A stretch of DNA of 64,000 nt, taken from Pocillopora verrucosa (taxonomy: Eukaryota; Cnidaria; Anthozoa; Scleractinia; Pocilloporidae). The notes beneath the pieces are model-generated. The model worked only from the letters and a program-made list of their open reading frames with translations. It made no database searches and had not been told where the DNA came from. Numbering within the stretch: the first letter of the stretch is position 1; each line of letters begins with the position of its first letter. Below are positions 1-12,614 of the stretch, piece after piece. The DNA is taken from assembly GCF_036669915.1 (NCBI RefSeq), contig NC_089322.1:1932501-1996500 (forward strand), in the 5' to 3' direction. Position numbers and translations under genes: made by a program.

Positions 1-63
1 AAGAAATCTCATCACAGGGCCCAGATGAAAGAACAGATCAAAGACTTTTTGTTGCATGATTGA
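1..63 (+). CDS. possible 3' terminal exon of an upstream gene
   Basis: The first 60 bases read as 20 open codons rich in charged residues (ending in KDFLLHD) and close with TGA at 61-63. The composition looks coding, unlike the AT-rich DNA that follows. The gene would start left of the window. I do not recognise the family, and a chance open frame of this length is common, so this is only a suggestion. Confidence 0.22.
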   Translation, partial: KKSHHRAQMKEQIKDFLLHD

Positions 64-398
64 ATATACTTTACCTATCAGTGACAATCAGTTACTTCAC
101 AGGTATATTTTTTGTGCCAATATATAACAATTTTGGGGAGACCTCTGCTCGACGAATTATTTTTTAAGTCTACTATCTCTGAGTGTGAGACAAGCATAAA
201 AGTTTGTGTTTAGACTACAAGCAGTCCTCCCTTTCAGCAAAGTCTGACATAAGTAAGAAAAAATCAGCCCAAAAAAACAGGTTGATGTTAGCACCCCACG
301 CGGGATTCGTGGGGTAAGGCCCACATAAGGTGTAGTTCCTTGCTGCATGCCAACATCAATTTTTTTTTTCACTGATTTTTTTTTTTTTTCATTTTTAA

Positions 399-612
399 CT
401 CTTTAACTCCCATGAGTGACCAACACAGAATTTCTCCTTACAATATCAATACAATATCAACTAGATAAGTGATGAGAATAAAGACAAATATAAATTTGGG
501 GATAAGTAGTTAATCCAATACTAAATTCTCTGAACTAATATTATAAGAATTGTATGGTTGACAGTAAGAAGAATTATAAATTTGACCTGGGAGGGAAAGG
601 GTTAACTCATGG
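399..612. repeat. MITE-like repeat, family M1 (copy 1)
   Basis: About 210 bp beginning ctctttaactcccatgag and ending in a grossly complementary gggaaagggttaac. The interior carries gatgagaataaag and caaatttgg-type words that recur, often inverted, at 2833, 5862, 6903, 8812, 9331, 11646 and 19770. Short ends, inverted copies and intronic spread fit a non-autonomous DNA transposon. No coding capacity is seen. Confidence 0.6.
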
Positions 613-692
613 GATTAAATTTTCTCAATAGGAGGGACTGCCAATTGTCCAGTCTGTGTACAATTTGAATGTTGTTTTGATGGGTTTTATTG

Positions 693-1412
693 AAGTATCC
701 CATGGCATCCCATGCAATGATCTGCTTTACAGATATCCCAAAGTAAAAACGCATTTATCGTTTTTGATTGAAGCAGGGTGATTGTAGGGAGATCTTTGAA
801 TGTTCAAGTCATTGAATTATGAAAAAGAAAAATCATTATCTCCAGACTCTTGTTTGTTGATCTTCATCTTCCTAAAAAAAAATGGAGATAACACTTGGCA
901 TGAGCAAAGGGATAAGCAAAGTATAACCACCAAAATCACTGGAATGTGCTTGAAGTATTGAGCAGATATCTGATGGACACAAGCCAATCACAGCTGAGCA
1001 TGTTGTATTCCACTGTTTGACCCTGATCTTTGAGATACATTTAGTGGATTTTGCAATTTGAAACGACCATGGGGAAAAAAAATATATATATACATATATA
1101 AATATAAAATAAAAATAGGTACGCAATGCGTACATCTGTCTACAGATAACACCAGGCACTATCAACGGATGGGCAAACGATAACCACCAAACACACACAC
1201 GCGAATTAATCACAGCTGAGCATGTTATACTCAATTGTTTGACCATACTTTTTGAGATCCAGTTGGTGGATTTTGCAATTTGTGACCCTCTCTGAAAAAC
1301 CAACTACAAGGGTCACAGGCATCCCATGCAATGATGTGCTTTACAGATATCCTAAAGTAAAAACGCATTTATCGTTTTTGATTGAAGCAGGGTGATTGTA
1401 GGTAGATCTTTG
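693..1412. repeat. tandem duplication of a ~600-bp non-coding segment
   Basis: A 92-bp piece starting catcccatgcaatgat near 707 returns almost unchanged at 1320-1412. Between them the block around 900-1070 (ending ggattttgcaatttg) is matched, more diverged, at 1140-1290. This is a direct duplication in the upstream flank of DPM3. Nothing in it looks coding, and the long reverse-strand frame across it simply follows the repeat. Confidence 0.7.
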
Positions 1413-1719
1413 ATATAATTTTTACACAAATCACATTTTAAGGTTTGTAATCATTCTTCAGTGTTGCTCCGCAAAGTAAGGAATTAAACACTTCTCTTTT
1501 GGAAAGAAATGAAAGGATTTTGCAGAATAACACATGCATCTCTAAAACCAAAACAATTACCAGTCAGTCAATCAATTTTCTTTTTTGACGAAAAGTGACA
1601 GACTTATTGAGAAAGAAGGAGAAAACTGGAAGCTTACACAACATTTATGTAGTCCATGGCTAAGACCACTGACCACTACTTACTGTCTGCTTGAAGAGTA
1701 ACTTGTGGCATCCGAAAAC

Positions 1720-2722
1720 ATGACTAAATTGACAGAATGGATCATCATTGCTGGAGTAGCCCTTTCGCTCTGGATTACCCCATTAACAGATATCCTACCG
1801 CTTAAAGTATCCTACAAAGCCAAGGAAGTAATATGGCCGGTAATCACGAGAATATTTTACGAAAGAGTATCGGGTTTTCACTCGATGAAGCAAGACCTTT
1901 GAATTGTGGCAAACAGCGAACATATTTTTCTCATATTTGCTTTTGTTTATCCTTTGCAGATGCCAATTTATGCTCTAATTGTATTTGGGGTGAGTTAATA
2001 TGTTATGTGCTTCTTATCGAGTTTATATTTGTACGTAGTTTATGTTAGAATTATATATATTTTTTCCTGTTACAGTTTTATGGTATCATTTCCGCACAGC
2101 CCCATACTATTGTAAAACAAATCTGTTTTCCCAAGGGCAATCTATTGTTTTTGTCATTGTTTTCTCAATCCAAGAACTGAATGCATAATGTAGTATGGGG
2201 CTGTGCGGAAATTTTACCCAGTTTTATTGATTTGAGTTCTTGTTTTTCCCTTCAGTGTTATTCTTTGGCAACTATTGGATATCGAGTAGCAACTTTCAAT
2301 GATTGTGTAGAAGCCTCTGAATCTTTAAAACAGGTAAGGAGCTCGAATTGTACTATTTTCCAAGTTTCTGCCCTATTTGCAAGGTTCTGGTTTTGAATTT
2401 TTACCAAGTTGCTTTTGTAACCAAGGAGACCTGTTCCTTCAATATTGTATGGTGGGAAGTGCATTGTTGACCTTCTACAAAGTCGATATGGCTGGACATT
2501 CGCCATTTAGACATTAGAAGCCTTTTTTTTAACAAAGGATATATCTTTATATGTTGGAGAAAAGGATTTATTCCAAAAATTTGTCAAATGTAATCTCGAG
2601 TTTGGTTGTGGGTTTTTTCTTACTGACTTCAAACTTGGTTACAATCCCATTGCTTTAACTTTTTACAGGAGATAAATGATGCAAGACAGGACTTGTCAAA
2701 AAAAGGATTCAAGTTTGACTGA
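1720..2722 (+). CDS. DPM3: dolichol-phosphate mannosyltransferase subunit 3
   Basis: Four exons, 1720-1839, 1960-1989, 2256-2333 and 2669-2722 (TGA), all phase 0 with GT..AG introns, give 93 aa, close to the ~92 aa of animal DPM3. The protein is a small ER membrane subunit that tethers the catalytic DPM1 to DPM2 for making dolichol-phosphate-mannose, the donor for N-glycans, GPI anchors and O-mannosylation. Two hydrophobic segments are visible: residues 6-29 (EWIIIAGVALSLW...) and 40-58 (PMPIYALIVFGCYSLATIG). They are followed by the family hallmark GYRVATFNDC and a C-terminal amphipathic helix ending in KKGFKFD. The ATG at 1720 is chosen because it aligns with the known MTKL start; an upstream in-frame GTG at 1705 is not needed. 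Exon 2 is only 30 nt. Assignment rests on motif recall but is very clear. Confidence 0.95.
2088..2212. repeat. short foldback element in DPM3 intron 2
   Basis: Two arms, 2088-2110 (atttccgcacagccccatac) and 2191-2212, are perfect reverse complements over 22 bp and enclose about 80 bp of AT-rich DNA. This is MITE-like. It ends only ~45 bp before the exon 3 acceptor, so the hairpin lies where branch point and polypyrimidine tract should be. Confidence 0.65.
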
Positions 2723-4161
2723 AGATATCAGCGGAAAGAAATAAAAAATTCCTACATTTAGCTAGAAATTTATTAGGATTTTAACTTCTGGAAACTTTAA
2801 CTATATGAAACATGTTAAATAACTTTCCCTTGTTGACCCTTTATATTCTTGCATCAATATGTATTTACTCCATACTACCTCCTACACATTTCCTATGTTA
2901 CTGAAAAGGAGAATTTGTGCAACAATCAACAGCTTCTTTTGTTGGTGATCATTTCTGTTATTCTCATGACTGTAATGCTTGATTCAGGTGTGATATTGTG
3001 AGGAGAAATTAGATGCTAGTCTCTCTGTGGGGCCAAAGAGCTACTGTGCTCATATTCATTTGGTAACTGTGCCTCAGTCCAGTTAGAAAGAAAAATCAGT
3101 CTAAAAACTGTCTATCTTGTAAATTATATCATTGATGACTATAGGAATGTGGAAAATAAATTCTTAATATTTTGGATATGTCATGATCTCTCTCTGTATA
3201 ATTATGGCTGTGTCCTTGCTTTAGCTATGCTGTTATCCCTCAACTATTGTAGTCAAGACAGAGGAAAAAAGCTATTCACTGGTTCCTTACTGCCATCTGG
3301 TTAATTCAGGTTGTAGGGTGCCAGATTGCTGTGCTAGAGATCGAGGGTTTGTGTCCTTGACCAGATCAACACTCGGAGTCTTAAAATAACTGAGGACAGT
3401 GTGCTGCATCTGTTATGATCATGGCAAATAGTTAGACATTCTAGTCTTCTTGGATAAGGACCATAACCTGTAAGCCCTGACTCCTGCATTTTCTATGTAC
3501 TGGTCAGTAGGGAATGTCAAAGAATCCATGCGCATCCTGCATAGAGCAGGGAGTGTAGTTCTTGGTGTTGTAATCTGGCCTTGTTCTCAAGATTCCAAAA
3601 CTTGGGGGCACTTGCAAAATTTCATTTAAAAAAAATTGTTAACTGACCAAAGTTCCCTACAAAGTGATGTAAAGTACATTTGAGGATATTAATATTGAGA
3701 ATACCTTATATAAATGCTTCACTAACATTATTGTCATTCCTTCATCCTGTGGAAGTTTTCTTACTGTGAAACTTGGAAAACCTCGAAACAATTTCAATTG
3801 TTTTTAGGACATTATAACAAATCTTAAAACTACAGTTTGTTTGCTAATGGCTGGTTTACTTCTTTCATTACGATCGGTAATTTTAACTTTTAATGAAAAA
3901 TTATTGTCAATCACTTTTGAGCTACCCAATCAGAGCGTGCGAGAAGCATTATTCATTTGTGTGGTGTCTGCTAAGTCGCAATAATAACTCACCTACCCCA
4001 CCCATGAGAACTTTTTGTCCCATTCGCTCACGCAATTATATGGGTAACGTGACTTTTCGGAATATTTCAAAATGGCTGCCCTCTGCGCTATAATTTCTGC
4101 GTTACATTTCATAAGAAAATGAATTTTCGTTTTTAAATTACGCTATTTATAAGATTATGTC
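2723..4161. other. DPM3-NCKIPSD intergenic region
   Basis: About 1.4 kb without a supported gene. It contains an M1-family MITE-like copy at 2833-3037 (gtgatcatttctgttattctcatg in its middle) and AT-rich DNA. At the right end is the presumed NCKIPSD promoter, with a CCAAT-type ccaatcagagcg near 3928. No TATA box is convincing. Confidence 0.5.
2740..2745 (+). terminator. DPM3 polyadenylation signal
   Basis: AATAAA 18 bp after the DPM3 stop codon. A second candidate lies near 3152 (ggaaaataaattc). Confidence 0.5.
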
Positions 4162-7100
4162 ATGTACAGGTCTATATATCATTTGGCAAGCAAAGATAAG
4201 GGGGTTCTCCCCGTCCATGCTGGGGATATATTTGAATTTATTAAACAACATGATGAGAACTGGTGGCGGATGCGCGCACGAGATAGTTCAGTCGGACTCG
4301 TTCCTGCCTGTTACCTGGAACCTGTCGATAATGAAACGGTGAGGGAAATAGTCAGAGTTTATTTAAGAAGTCGCATGAATTTAAAGGGTGCTTATTAGGT
4401 ATCGTAGCTTGTTGAATTTTCCGGCCTCTTTGCAGAATTGATTTACCGGCGAAATGTTGATGGGCTGCAGAGCTAATTTTTGTCTAGGCGAAGTAAATAT
4501 TTTTCTCGTACTTTACAATACTCTCCTACCACATAAGTTGTTAATGAAAGCCCTGCAATCAGTAAAGTACGCTAACCCACAGTGTCTATGTTTGACTCGG
4601 CATCCAAAGAGAGCATTGGCTCGCAAATTTGCATTGGTCATGAGAGAAGTCCTGAAAAACACTGTTATCAGTGATTGATGTTATTTTTAGACAACCAAAG
4701 CGTTGATGACAATAGTGGCTTGCACACAGGTTTATGAAAGGCCAGTTATCTCAATGGGATACAGTTCTTTTCAGGACTTCTCACAACTGGACAATCAGAC
4801 CAAGGTCATAGCAAAGAAAGGGGCTTAATATTTTTTCTAAGTGGAGTGAAACTTTATGCTTTTATAGAAAGGCATAGTAATGTGAGATTTGGAGTTTTAA
4901 ATTTTCGATGCTTGAAATACTGTTTAAAGTACACATGATACATGAATCTCTCTTAAATTCATGCATGAAACAAGATCAGGATCCCTATTTGGTACCCTCT
5001 AAATATGCTGGGGGAAAGCTGTAGAGAGTAAGGGGCTCCAGAGAAGAAACTCTGTTGGTTGTGTCATTACCTCTGTAATCAAAATCATCTTGATATGGCC
5101 TTGAAGACTACACAATTAGCACACTTACTTTGTCTGCTGTCTTAAGGCTGACCCAGGTGAAATACAAGCAGTGCTAGAGTCAGTAGACAGAGCTATAGAA
5201 GCCATCCATGCACAAGTGGCAGCTTCTGGTGGTTTTTATACTCATGAGCAAAGAGCTAATTTAAGGTGAGAATTGATAATACTATTAGGGATTTTGAGAT
5301 GTCATTGGTGACTCAGTAATACAACAGTTAATGTACTGGACTCTTTGTGGAGAGGTCCACGTTCAAGACCTGTTGGGTTGTTGCATTATGTTCTCAGCCA
5401 AGAGATACTTTACTGTTGCTTTCCTCTCACCACCCATGGCCCAGTTGTTGGAAGGCTAATTAGTGTTAACCCAGGGTTGAATTTTAATCCAGGTTTCTCT
5501 ATTTCTCTGTTCAAGAGCTTATTTGAATTGATTTTCCCTATTTTTTGTAGAGTATCCAGTAATCATATCATGGACAAAAAGAATCAAACCGAATTTTTCA
5601 GTTTAAAGCTTTCCAATCTAATAAAAGCATTTGTCATGTAGTTTTCAGACCATGAAAAAGTTGTGTTGATTTTTAAATATTGTCTTTCCTAGGATGGCTA
5701 GGAATTATGCAGAATTTTAAAATGCACATGTTTATTCTGCTGCTGATTACATTTTTTTTTTCTTCACCACATTCTCATTGCTGTCACTGTTTTGGTTTTA
5801 TTAAATACCTGAGTAATATGACTAAGAAGGTTATTCTTACAGTACCTCTGTCCACCAAGTTGTTAACCCTGTAACTCCCAGATCAAATTTGTAATTCTCC
5901 GTACTGTCAACCATACAATTCTTATAATGTTAGTTCCAAGAATTTAATATTAGATCATCTAATTATCCCCAAATTGATATTTTTCTTTATTCTCATTACT
6001 TATTTGGTTGATATCGAATTGTTATTGTAAGGAGAAATTCTGTCTTGGTCACTCATGGGAGTCAAAGGGTTAAGGAATTATAACCCATCCATCAAATATA
6101 CTGCAATTTTATCAGCCAATTTATGTCACATAGTACAAAATCACAGGATGCTTCAATACTTGCTCCCTGTTTATTTCCATCAAAAAGAAACAAAGCCAGT
6201 AAGAAAAATAAGCTCAAGACTTTCACTTTTTGTCTTTGATATTTTAGGTGAAAGAAAAACAAGCTTATTTAAATCTGTAGAGTCCAGCAATTGGGATATT
6301 GATCAGATGGGTGTTTTAGAAAGTACAAAAATTCAGCAAAATAATTTGTGCAACATGCATAAGAAATGGTGGGCTATGAAATGAATAAACCCCTTTCTGG
6401 ATTGCTGAATTACATCTCCTGATAATGACCATGGCTGAGAAACTGTTCCCAGAATTTTACATTTGCTTTTGAAGGTTAAATATTCATTTTTCCAACAATC
6501 CCTCAGTGGCAGACACTATCAACTGACATACTAACCACCTGAAGGGGTTTATTTACTATATAAAATGAATCTTATAGGTACATTGGCTGCACAAGATTTT
6601 GTGGGAAAAAAGTATAAACTAATTGAAACAATGTACTCCTTTTTAAGAAAATTACTTGAGCACCGAAATCGAATTAATTCAAGAGACAAGGCTGATCTAC
6701 CAGCACAGCCACGACGCCCTGCTCCAGCACCTCCATCTGGCAAGGATAAGAATAAAAAGAAGAAGGAAACAACAAAGAGAAGGCCAGCTCCTGCAGCTCC
6801 AACCACTTCTGCTTCAACATGGGATACTGCAGTGAAAGGTTTGGAGGTCTATGATCAAACTATGACTTCTGTCTGTTTGTTATACATTTTTGCACAATAA
6901 CCTTGGAGACTTTACCAGCTCATCAACTTGGTAAAAACACTTATCACTTACACCCTGAGATCACTATTCATGTTCTCTTTAGTGCCCTCTATACATTTGC
7001 TACATGTTGTTTAACAATCAAGAGTTTCTTTAGTTAGTAATCATTTCTGTTATTCTTGTGGCTTCAATGTTTGTTGTAAGGAGAATTTCAATGCTAGTGA

Positions 7101-10100
7101 CCTTTAGGGGTCAAAAGGTTAATGGGAGTATTCCTATTGCACGTTGGAGATAACGAATATGTTATGCACATGCTTATGATTAAAAATTTACTTAGATTTT
7201 GTGTTCAAATTTTTTTGTGTGTCATGTTTTTTTAGACCAAGTGCCTTCTAAAGCAAGGGAATCTACTCCACCTCCAGCTATCCCTGAAAGACCTGATCTT
7301 GAGTCTGTCACAATACGACCTGGAATTGCTGCAGAGCTGTTAGAACTTCTTAGAATGAAGTAAGAAAATAAATGAAGGTTTAACTTCTGTTTCAAGGGTC
7401 AATAACACAAAACTGATCAATCCAATTAGAGAAAACAAGAAGTAAATAGTTTCTGAAGTCTTTGTTATCTCTGCTTGCTTGAGTCCTAAGCAGTGGTTGA
7501 TACTATTGGGTGTGGTTGGTAAGATTGCTGCTTTCCCATGGTGTGATTAGTCGATAAAATGTTTAATGGGATTGAATTTATCTAATCACTGTTTGCAGCA
7601 CTGGGTTGAGTTATGACAAGTCTTCTGTGGCTGTCCATACAGTCTTATCACACATTCATTACTCTGTACCATCAACTTCCAATGTTATGGCACAACTGAT
7701 TCAAGATCTTGAACATCAGAAGGTGAGTAAAGTGAAACTTTGTGGGCCTGGCTGGCTACAAAGTTATGCTTAGTTGAGACACGAAATGGTACTTATGTGA
7801 AGAAGCACCATAATGGCATTATTCACTGCGATGTGAACGTGAATTCCAAGGATGATCCTAGAAATGTGTGCATGACTGCAAAAGAAACTGTGGTGTTTCA
7901 TCGATAGTAGAGTATAACAGGGTAATTTAGTATGATCAACTGAGTTGATAATGTCAATATTATTAGCCGCTGTAAAGAGTATCAAAGCTGACGGTTTGAG
8001 CTTAGGCCCAATGCTCGAAATGTCAGCTTTGAAACTCTTTACAGTGGACAATTTACGTTATCAACTCAGTTGATAATACTTAATTATCCTAATAGATATT
8101 TGAGCCTATGCAGCAAGATTAGTTTAGAAACATATAGTGAGCCCATCCCTTGTTTCTTTAGGAAAGCAGAGTTTACTCCTTATTTGCAGGCTGTGCTGGA
8201 TTTTCCTCAGAATACAATAAACAAAAACCTTGTCTGAATTGCTCCCGCATTTTGGGATATATGTTCTCTTGTAAAGACTTAATGATTTTGACTTTCACAA
8301 TTAAGTGACCTTCTAAAACTATCTCTTGTTATTTGTCCATTTTACCCTTTAACTCCCATGAGTTAAGGGGTGAAATGGAAAAATTAAATTATTTCCTTTC
8401 ATCTTATTGGCTTGACCACCTAATGGCTTATTTATTTACCCTTTTATGTTTAACAGTTAACCCCAATGAGACCCTCTTCTTTGTGTTCATGAAATTTCTT
8501 ATATTCAACTAAAGGAAGACTTATAAAATAACAGCATCTGCTTGAACTAAATTATAAATCCTTTTGCCTTATTGGCTTGACCAGGAGTCTCGCACTGAAG
8601 ATGAGGAGGCTCTTCTTCAGTCCAATGATGGCCAGCAACTTATCACAATTCTTGATGAGCTGACAGAACACAAGGAAGACTCGCAGCAAAGAAGCTGGGC
8701 TGTTCATGATGATGAAGGGATACTTCATAAACTGCTGAAAAATCTTCACAGTATTCTGGTTGGTCAAGTTTCATTGTGTGACATAAAGTGTTATCAATCC
8801 TTCAACTCTTGAACCCTTAAACCTTTAATTCCCAGAAGTGATTAACATGAAACTTCTCCCTGTGATATCTATACATTATTCAGCAAACAGGTATTGAGAA
8901 TATTCAATCTTAACAGATAGAAGCTGCTATCTTGATCTAGCACTAAGTTCTCATAACTAATTTACATGGAAATATATAGCAGCTGGAGGGGAGAATTACC
9001 AATCAGATCTTGGGAGTTATAAGGTTAACAGTGACTAGCATCTTATTTTTCCTCACAATATCACCCCTGAATCATTACTTAATAACACAGCTAGTGTTTG
9101 AAGCATTTTTTGTTAAATTAAAAACCCAAAGAATATCTGAAACAATCTAAAAGACTGCTCAAAATGGTTCAAATTCTTTGATGAATGGTGTCTCCCACAC
9201 TTTTTTGTTGCTATCCAGGACTAAAAAAATTTCTCAGATGATGTGATCTCTTATCAACATGTAAGGTTACCACAACAACACTACAGCTATGTGCGATTTA
9301 ACTAAAAAATGGGTTTGGTAGCCCCTTTGTTTAACCCATTAAATCCCAAGAGTGGCTGCCACCAAATTTCTCCTTACAGCATCATCCCTGAATTAAATAT
9401 TAAATTCATGAGAATAAAGGAAATGATCACCATCTAAAGAAGCTCTTGATTGTTAGACAAATTCTCCCAGTCAGCACATTAGGAAATGTTTAGAGAACAG
9501 TATGGAGAATATACATACTGATGTTAAGGTGTAGAGGGTTAATTTTTTAAATTATTATAATTATTAACAGCATACAAAATTTATTTGTCTAAAAATATGT
9601 ACATGCCATTCAGAGCTCTCTTAACTGGTTGACATTTTCATGCCCCATTTACATGGATATAATAGTTTGATAATTATGAAGTAACATTACAGGTGTATTC
9701 ACTTCCTACAGTAGGTACAATCGACAGAGATTTGACACCATGTTTTTCATCAGCTGGTGCTCAGTTAGGTTAGTTTAAACTCACTTGACTAAACGTCAGC
9801 TCATGAAATCATGAGTAAAATGCCAAGGAGAATTTTGAAAAACAAACCAAAAACAAACATGAGAACATGGAATCATCTCTTAACTTCACTTTTCCTAAAC
9901 AGGACCTGGAAAAAATGAAAAAGTCTTGTGAATCTGTGTTGTTTTTGTAGCTCGATGCTGATCCAGCAGTGTGTCGAACTGTTTTCAAGCTTGATGATTA
10001 TGACTATGTCAACATGCTTGTTGTTTACTTTCAAATGGTGAGTATATATTGCTGCAATGTGAAGCACATTATACAGTCTTCAATAGTTAGAAAGCCCTCA

Positions 10101-12569
10101 ACTGCCCAAGTAGACTACAAGCAGTACCTCTTTTTCAGTATAGTCCATATGATTTAGAGATCTTCGCAGTAATGAACACCACTTTGACAATTCAAATATA
10201 TTACTTTCATATACTCACAGTCATTTATTCGCTACTTCATGGGTTTATTTGGAACCAGTTTGACCAGTTCCCAATTGGCTTGTTAGCTTGGGTGGTAGAG
10301 CACTGCACTGGTATCGCAGAGGACATAGGTTCAAATCCCGTACAGGCCTGAATTTTTTTCAGGCCTTATTTTCACTACTGCTCAAGTAGTGTTCATTACT
10401 GGGAGGATTACTTTCATATTCACATCTTTATCCACAGTTCAAATATATGACTTTCATGTATTCACAGTCGTTTATCGTCCATTGTGTGAGGAAAAAAAAG
10501 TCAGTGAAAAAAGTTGATTTCAGTGCACTGCATGAAGATTTGGGGGAGCTAGAATAGAAGCAATCACCTCACTCAATTTGTTTTTACTTATGCACTGGAC
10601 TTTTCCCAAAAGGAGGGATTGCAAATAGTCTACTGTCAAAGCCAGGTTTTTCATTTTTCGTTTTTGGGTTTGAGACCTGTTTGGCTCATTAGGTTGTGTT
10701 CTTCGGTAAGACACTTTACTCTCACAAGGTATCTCTTCTCCCAGGAGTAGGAATGGGTACCAGTGAACTGTTATGGTAGCCTGAAAAAAGGCTGGGAGGT
10801 GCTTTAGCACACTATAGAGTCCTCTTCACCTTAGTCATAGAACAGAGGTTGGAATCTAAAGATCTGAGGTTGGATACCTCGTGGAGATTTTTTTCATGCC
10901 TATGACAAAGACAGAATGTCTCCTTCTGATAATGATACAATATTAAGCAATCAAGTAATGTTTCATGTTATGACAAGACAAAAAAAATATCTTTCTTAAT
11001 TGATTATTGTTGACCTAGAGATTAGTAATTAACTATTGCCCTGGGGTGGGGTTGGGGGATTTTGGTCGTGTCAAAATAAAATCTACCTTATTCCCCACCC
11101 CCCCCCCAGGCTCTTTAGTATTCTAATGCTCCCTTATCATTGGCAGTCAATTTCTATAGCAGTCCCCCCCCCCACCCACCCCTTATCAACTCTATTAGCA
11201 ACAATTGGTTCCCCCTCCCTTACCTCTGAAAATCATGTAATTCCCTTTAAATCCTCGGACAATCCCTTTTCCTCTCAAGTGTAAAATAATGACCAGTACC
11301 TGCTCACCAAATTCTTGGCACTAGCATTATAGGAAATGTACATCTGATATTTAGGAGAATTGATTATTAGATTTTGAGTTTAAAGAGGTTGAATGTAACA
11401 TGTACTTAAAAGTTCAAAGCTCATTTGTTCTCTTTTACTTCAAGGAAGAGAGACAATCACTGCGCCAACTTTTAGTTGAAATTTTTGGTTGTTTGTGTGG
11501 CTTGAAGAAGGAAATTCTCTCCCAGCTCCTGTGTTCTGTCTTGCCTTCAGAACTGGCAATGGAGATTATGAAGAGGAAAGAAGGTAAAAAAAATTCAGGG
11601 CATCACAACTTTGATTGATATCTCAAGAAAGTTCTGCACTTTTAAACTTTTTGACCCTGAGAGTGGCAAGCATCTAATTTCTCAGTACAATATCACCTCC
11701 TAATCAAACAATAAGGTCATGAGAATAAAGGAAATGATCACATACTAGAGAAGCTCTCTATTGTTTTAAGAAATTCTCCTTGTCAGCACCTGAAATGCAG
11801 AAAGAACAGTATGGAGAATGTGCATACTGATGTTAGGGTGCGATCACGACGATCGCTCTGACGAAGGGCTAACGCTCGAAACGTCAGCTTTTTTACCCTT
11901 TACGGTGGCTAATTTACGTTTTCAACTCAGTTGTTAACACTAAATTACCTGTCTGTCTGTCTGTATGCCTGTCTCTCTGCCTGTTTGTCTGTCTGTATGT
12001 CTGCCTGCCTGTAATTTAGTGTTAACAACTGGGTTGAAAACGTAAATTAGCCACCGTAAAGGGTAAAAAAACTGACGTTTCGAGCGTTAGCCCTTCGTCA
12101 GAGCGATTAGAGGAATTGTGGGTTGTGTGTGGATTTATATGTAGAAAGTGGAGCTACGCCATTGGTGGGAATATGGTGACGAGAAAACAGGAATAAATTA
12201 GTTGAATGAAAAGCGCTCGTTGATTCCGTGGGGATTAAGGGTGCCGATTTGGAATATAAATTTTTGTTCTTGTGTTTTACGGCTTTCCGAACTGCCTAGA
12301 TGTAAGGAAAGGCCGCAAACTGCCATATGCTGTTTAGAATGATAAGGAAGATTAAAGTGTCTAGCGACTGGCTTGGATGCGTCCTTGTCATTTCTTTCCA
12401 CATCGCGAAGGTGTTCTCGGAATCGGTCACCCAGTCGTCTTCCTGTCTCGCCGATGTATAACTTATTGCAATAAGTGCAAGTTATGCAGTAAATAACATT
12501 GGCGGAGGTACACGTAAAGTGATCAATGATCTTAATGGATCTTTTGGGTCCCGATATTTACCTGCTATA

Positions 12570-12614
<45 letters not shown>

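Noticed and set aside
872-1303. 143-aa - strand open frame
   Set aside because: Lies wholly in the tandemly duplicated non-coding segment; low-complexity aromatic stretch from AT repeats.
11948-12013. CRISPR-like array
   Set aside because: Simple TCTG/CCTG microsatellite without spacers, in a eukaryotic intron.
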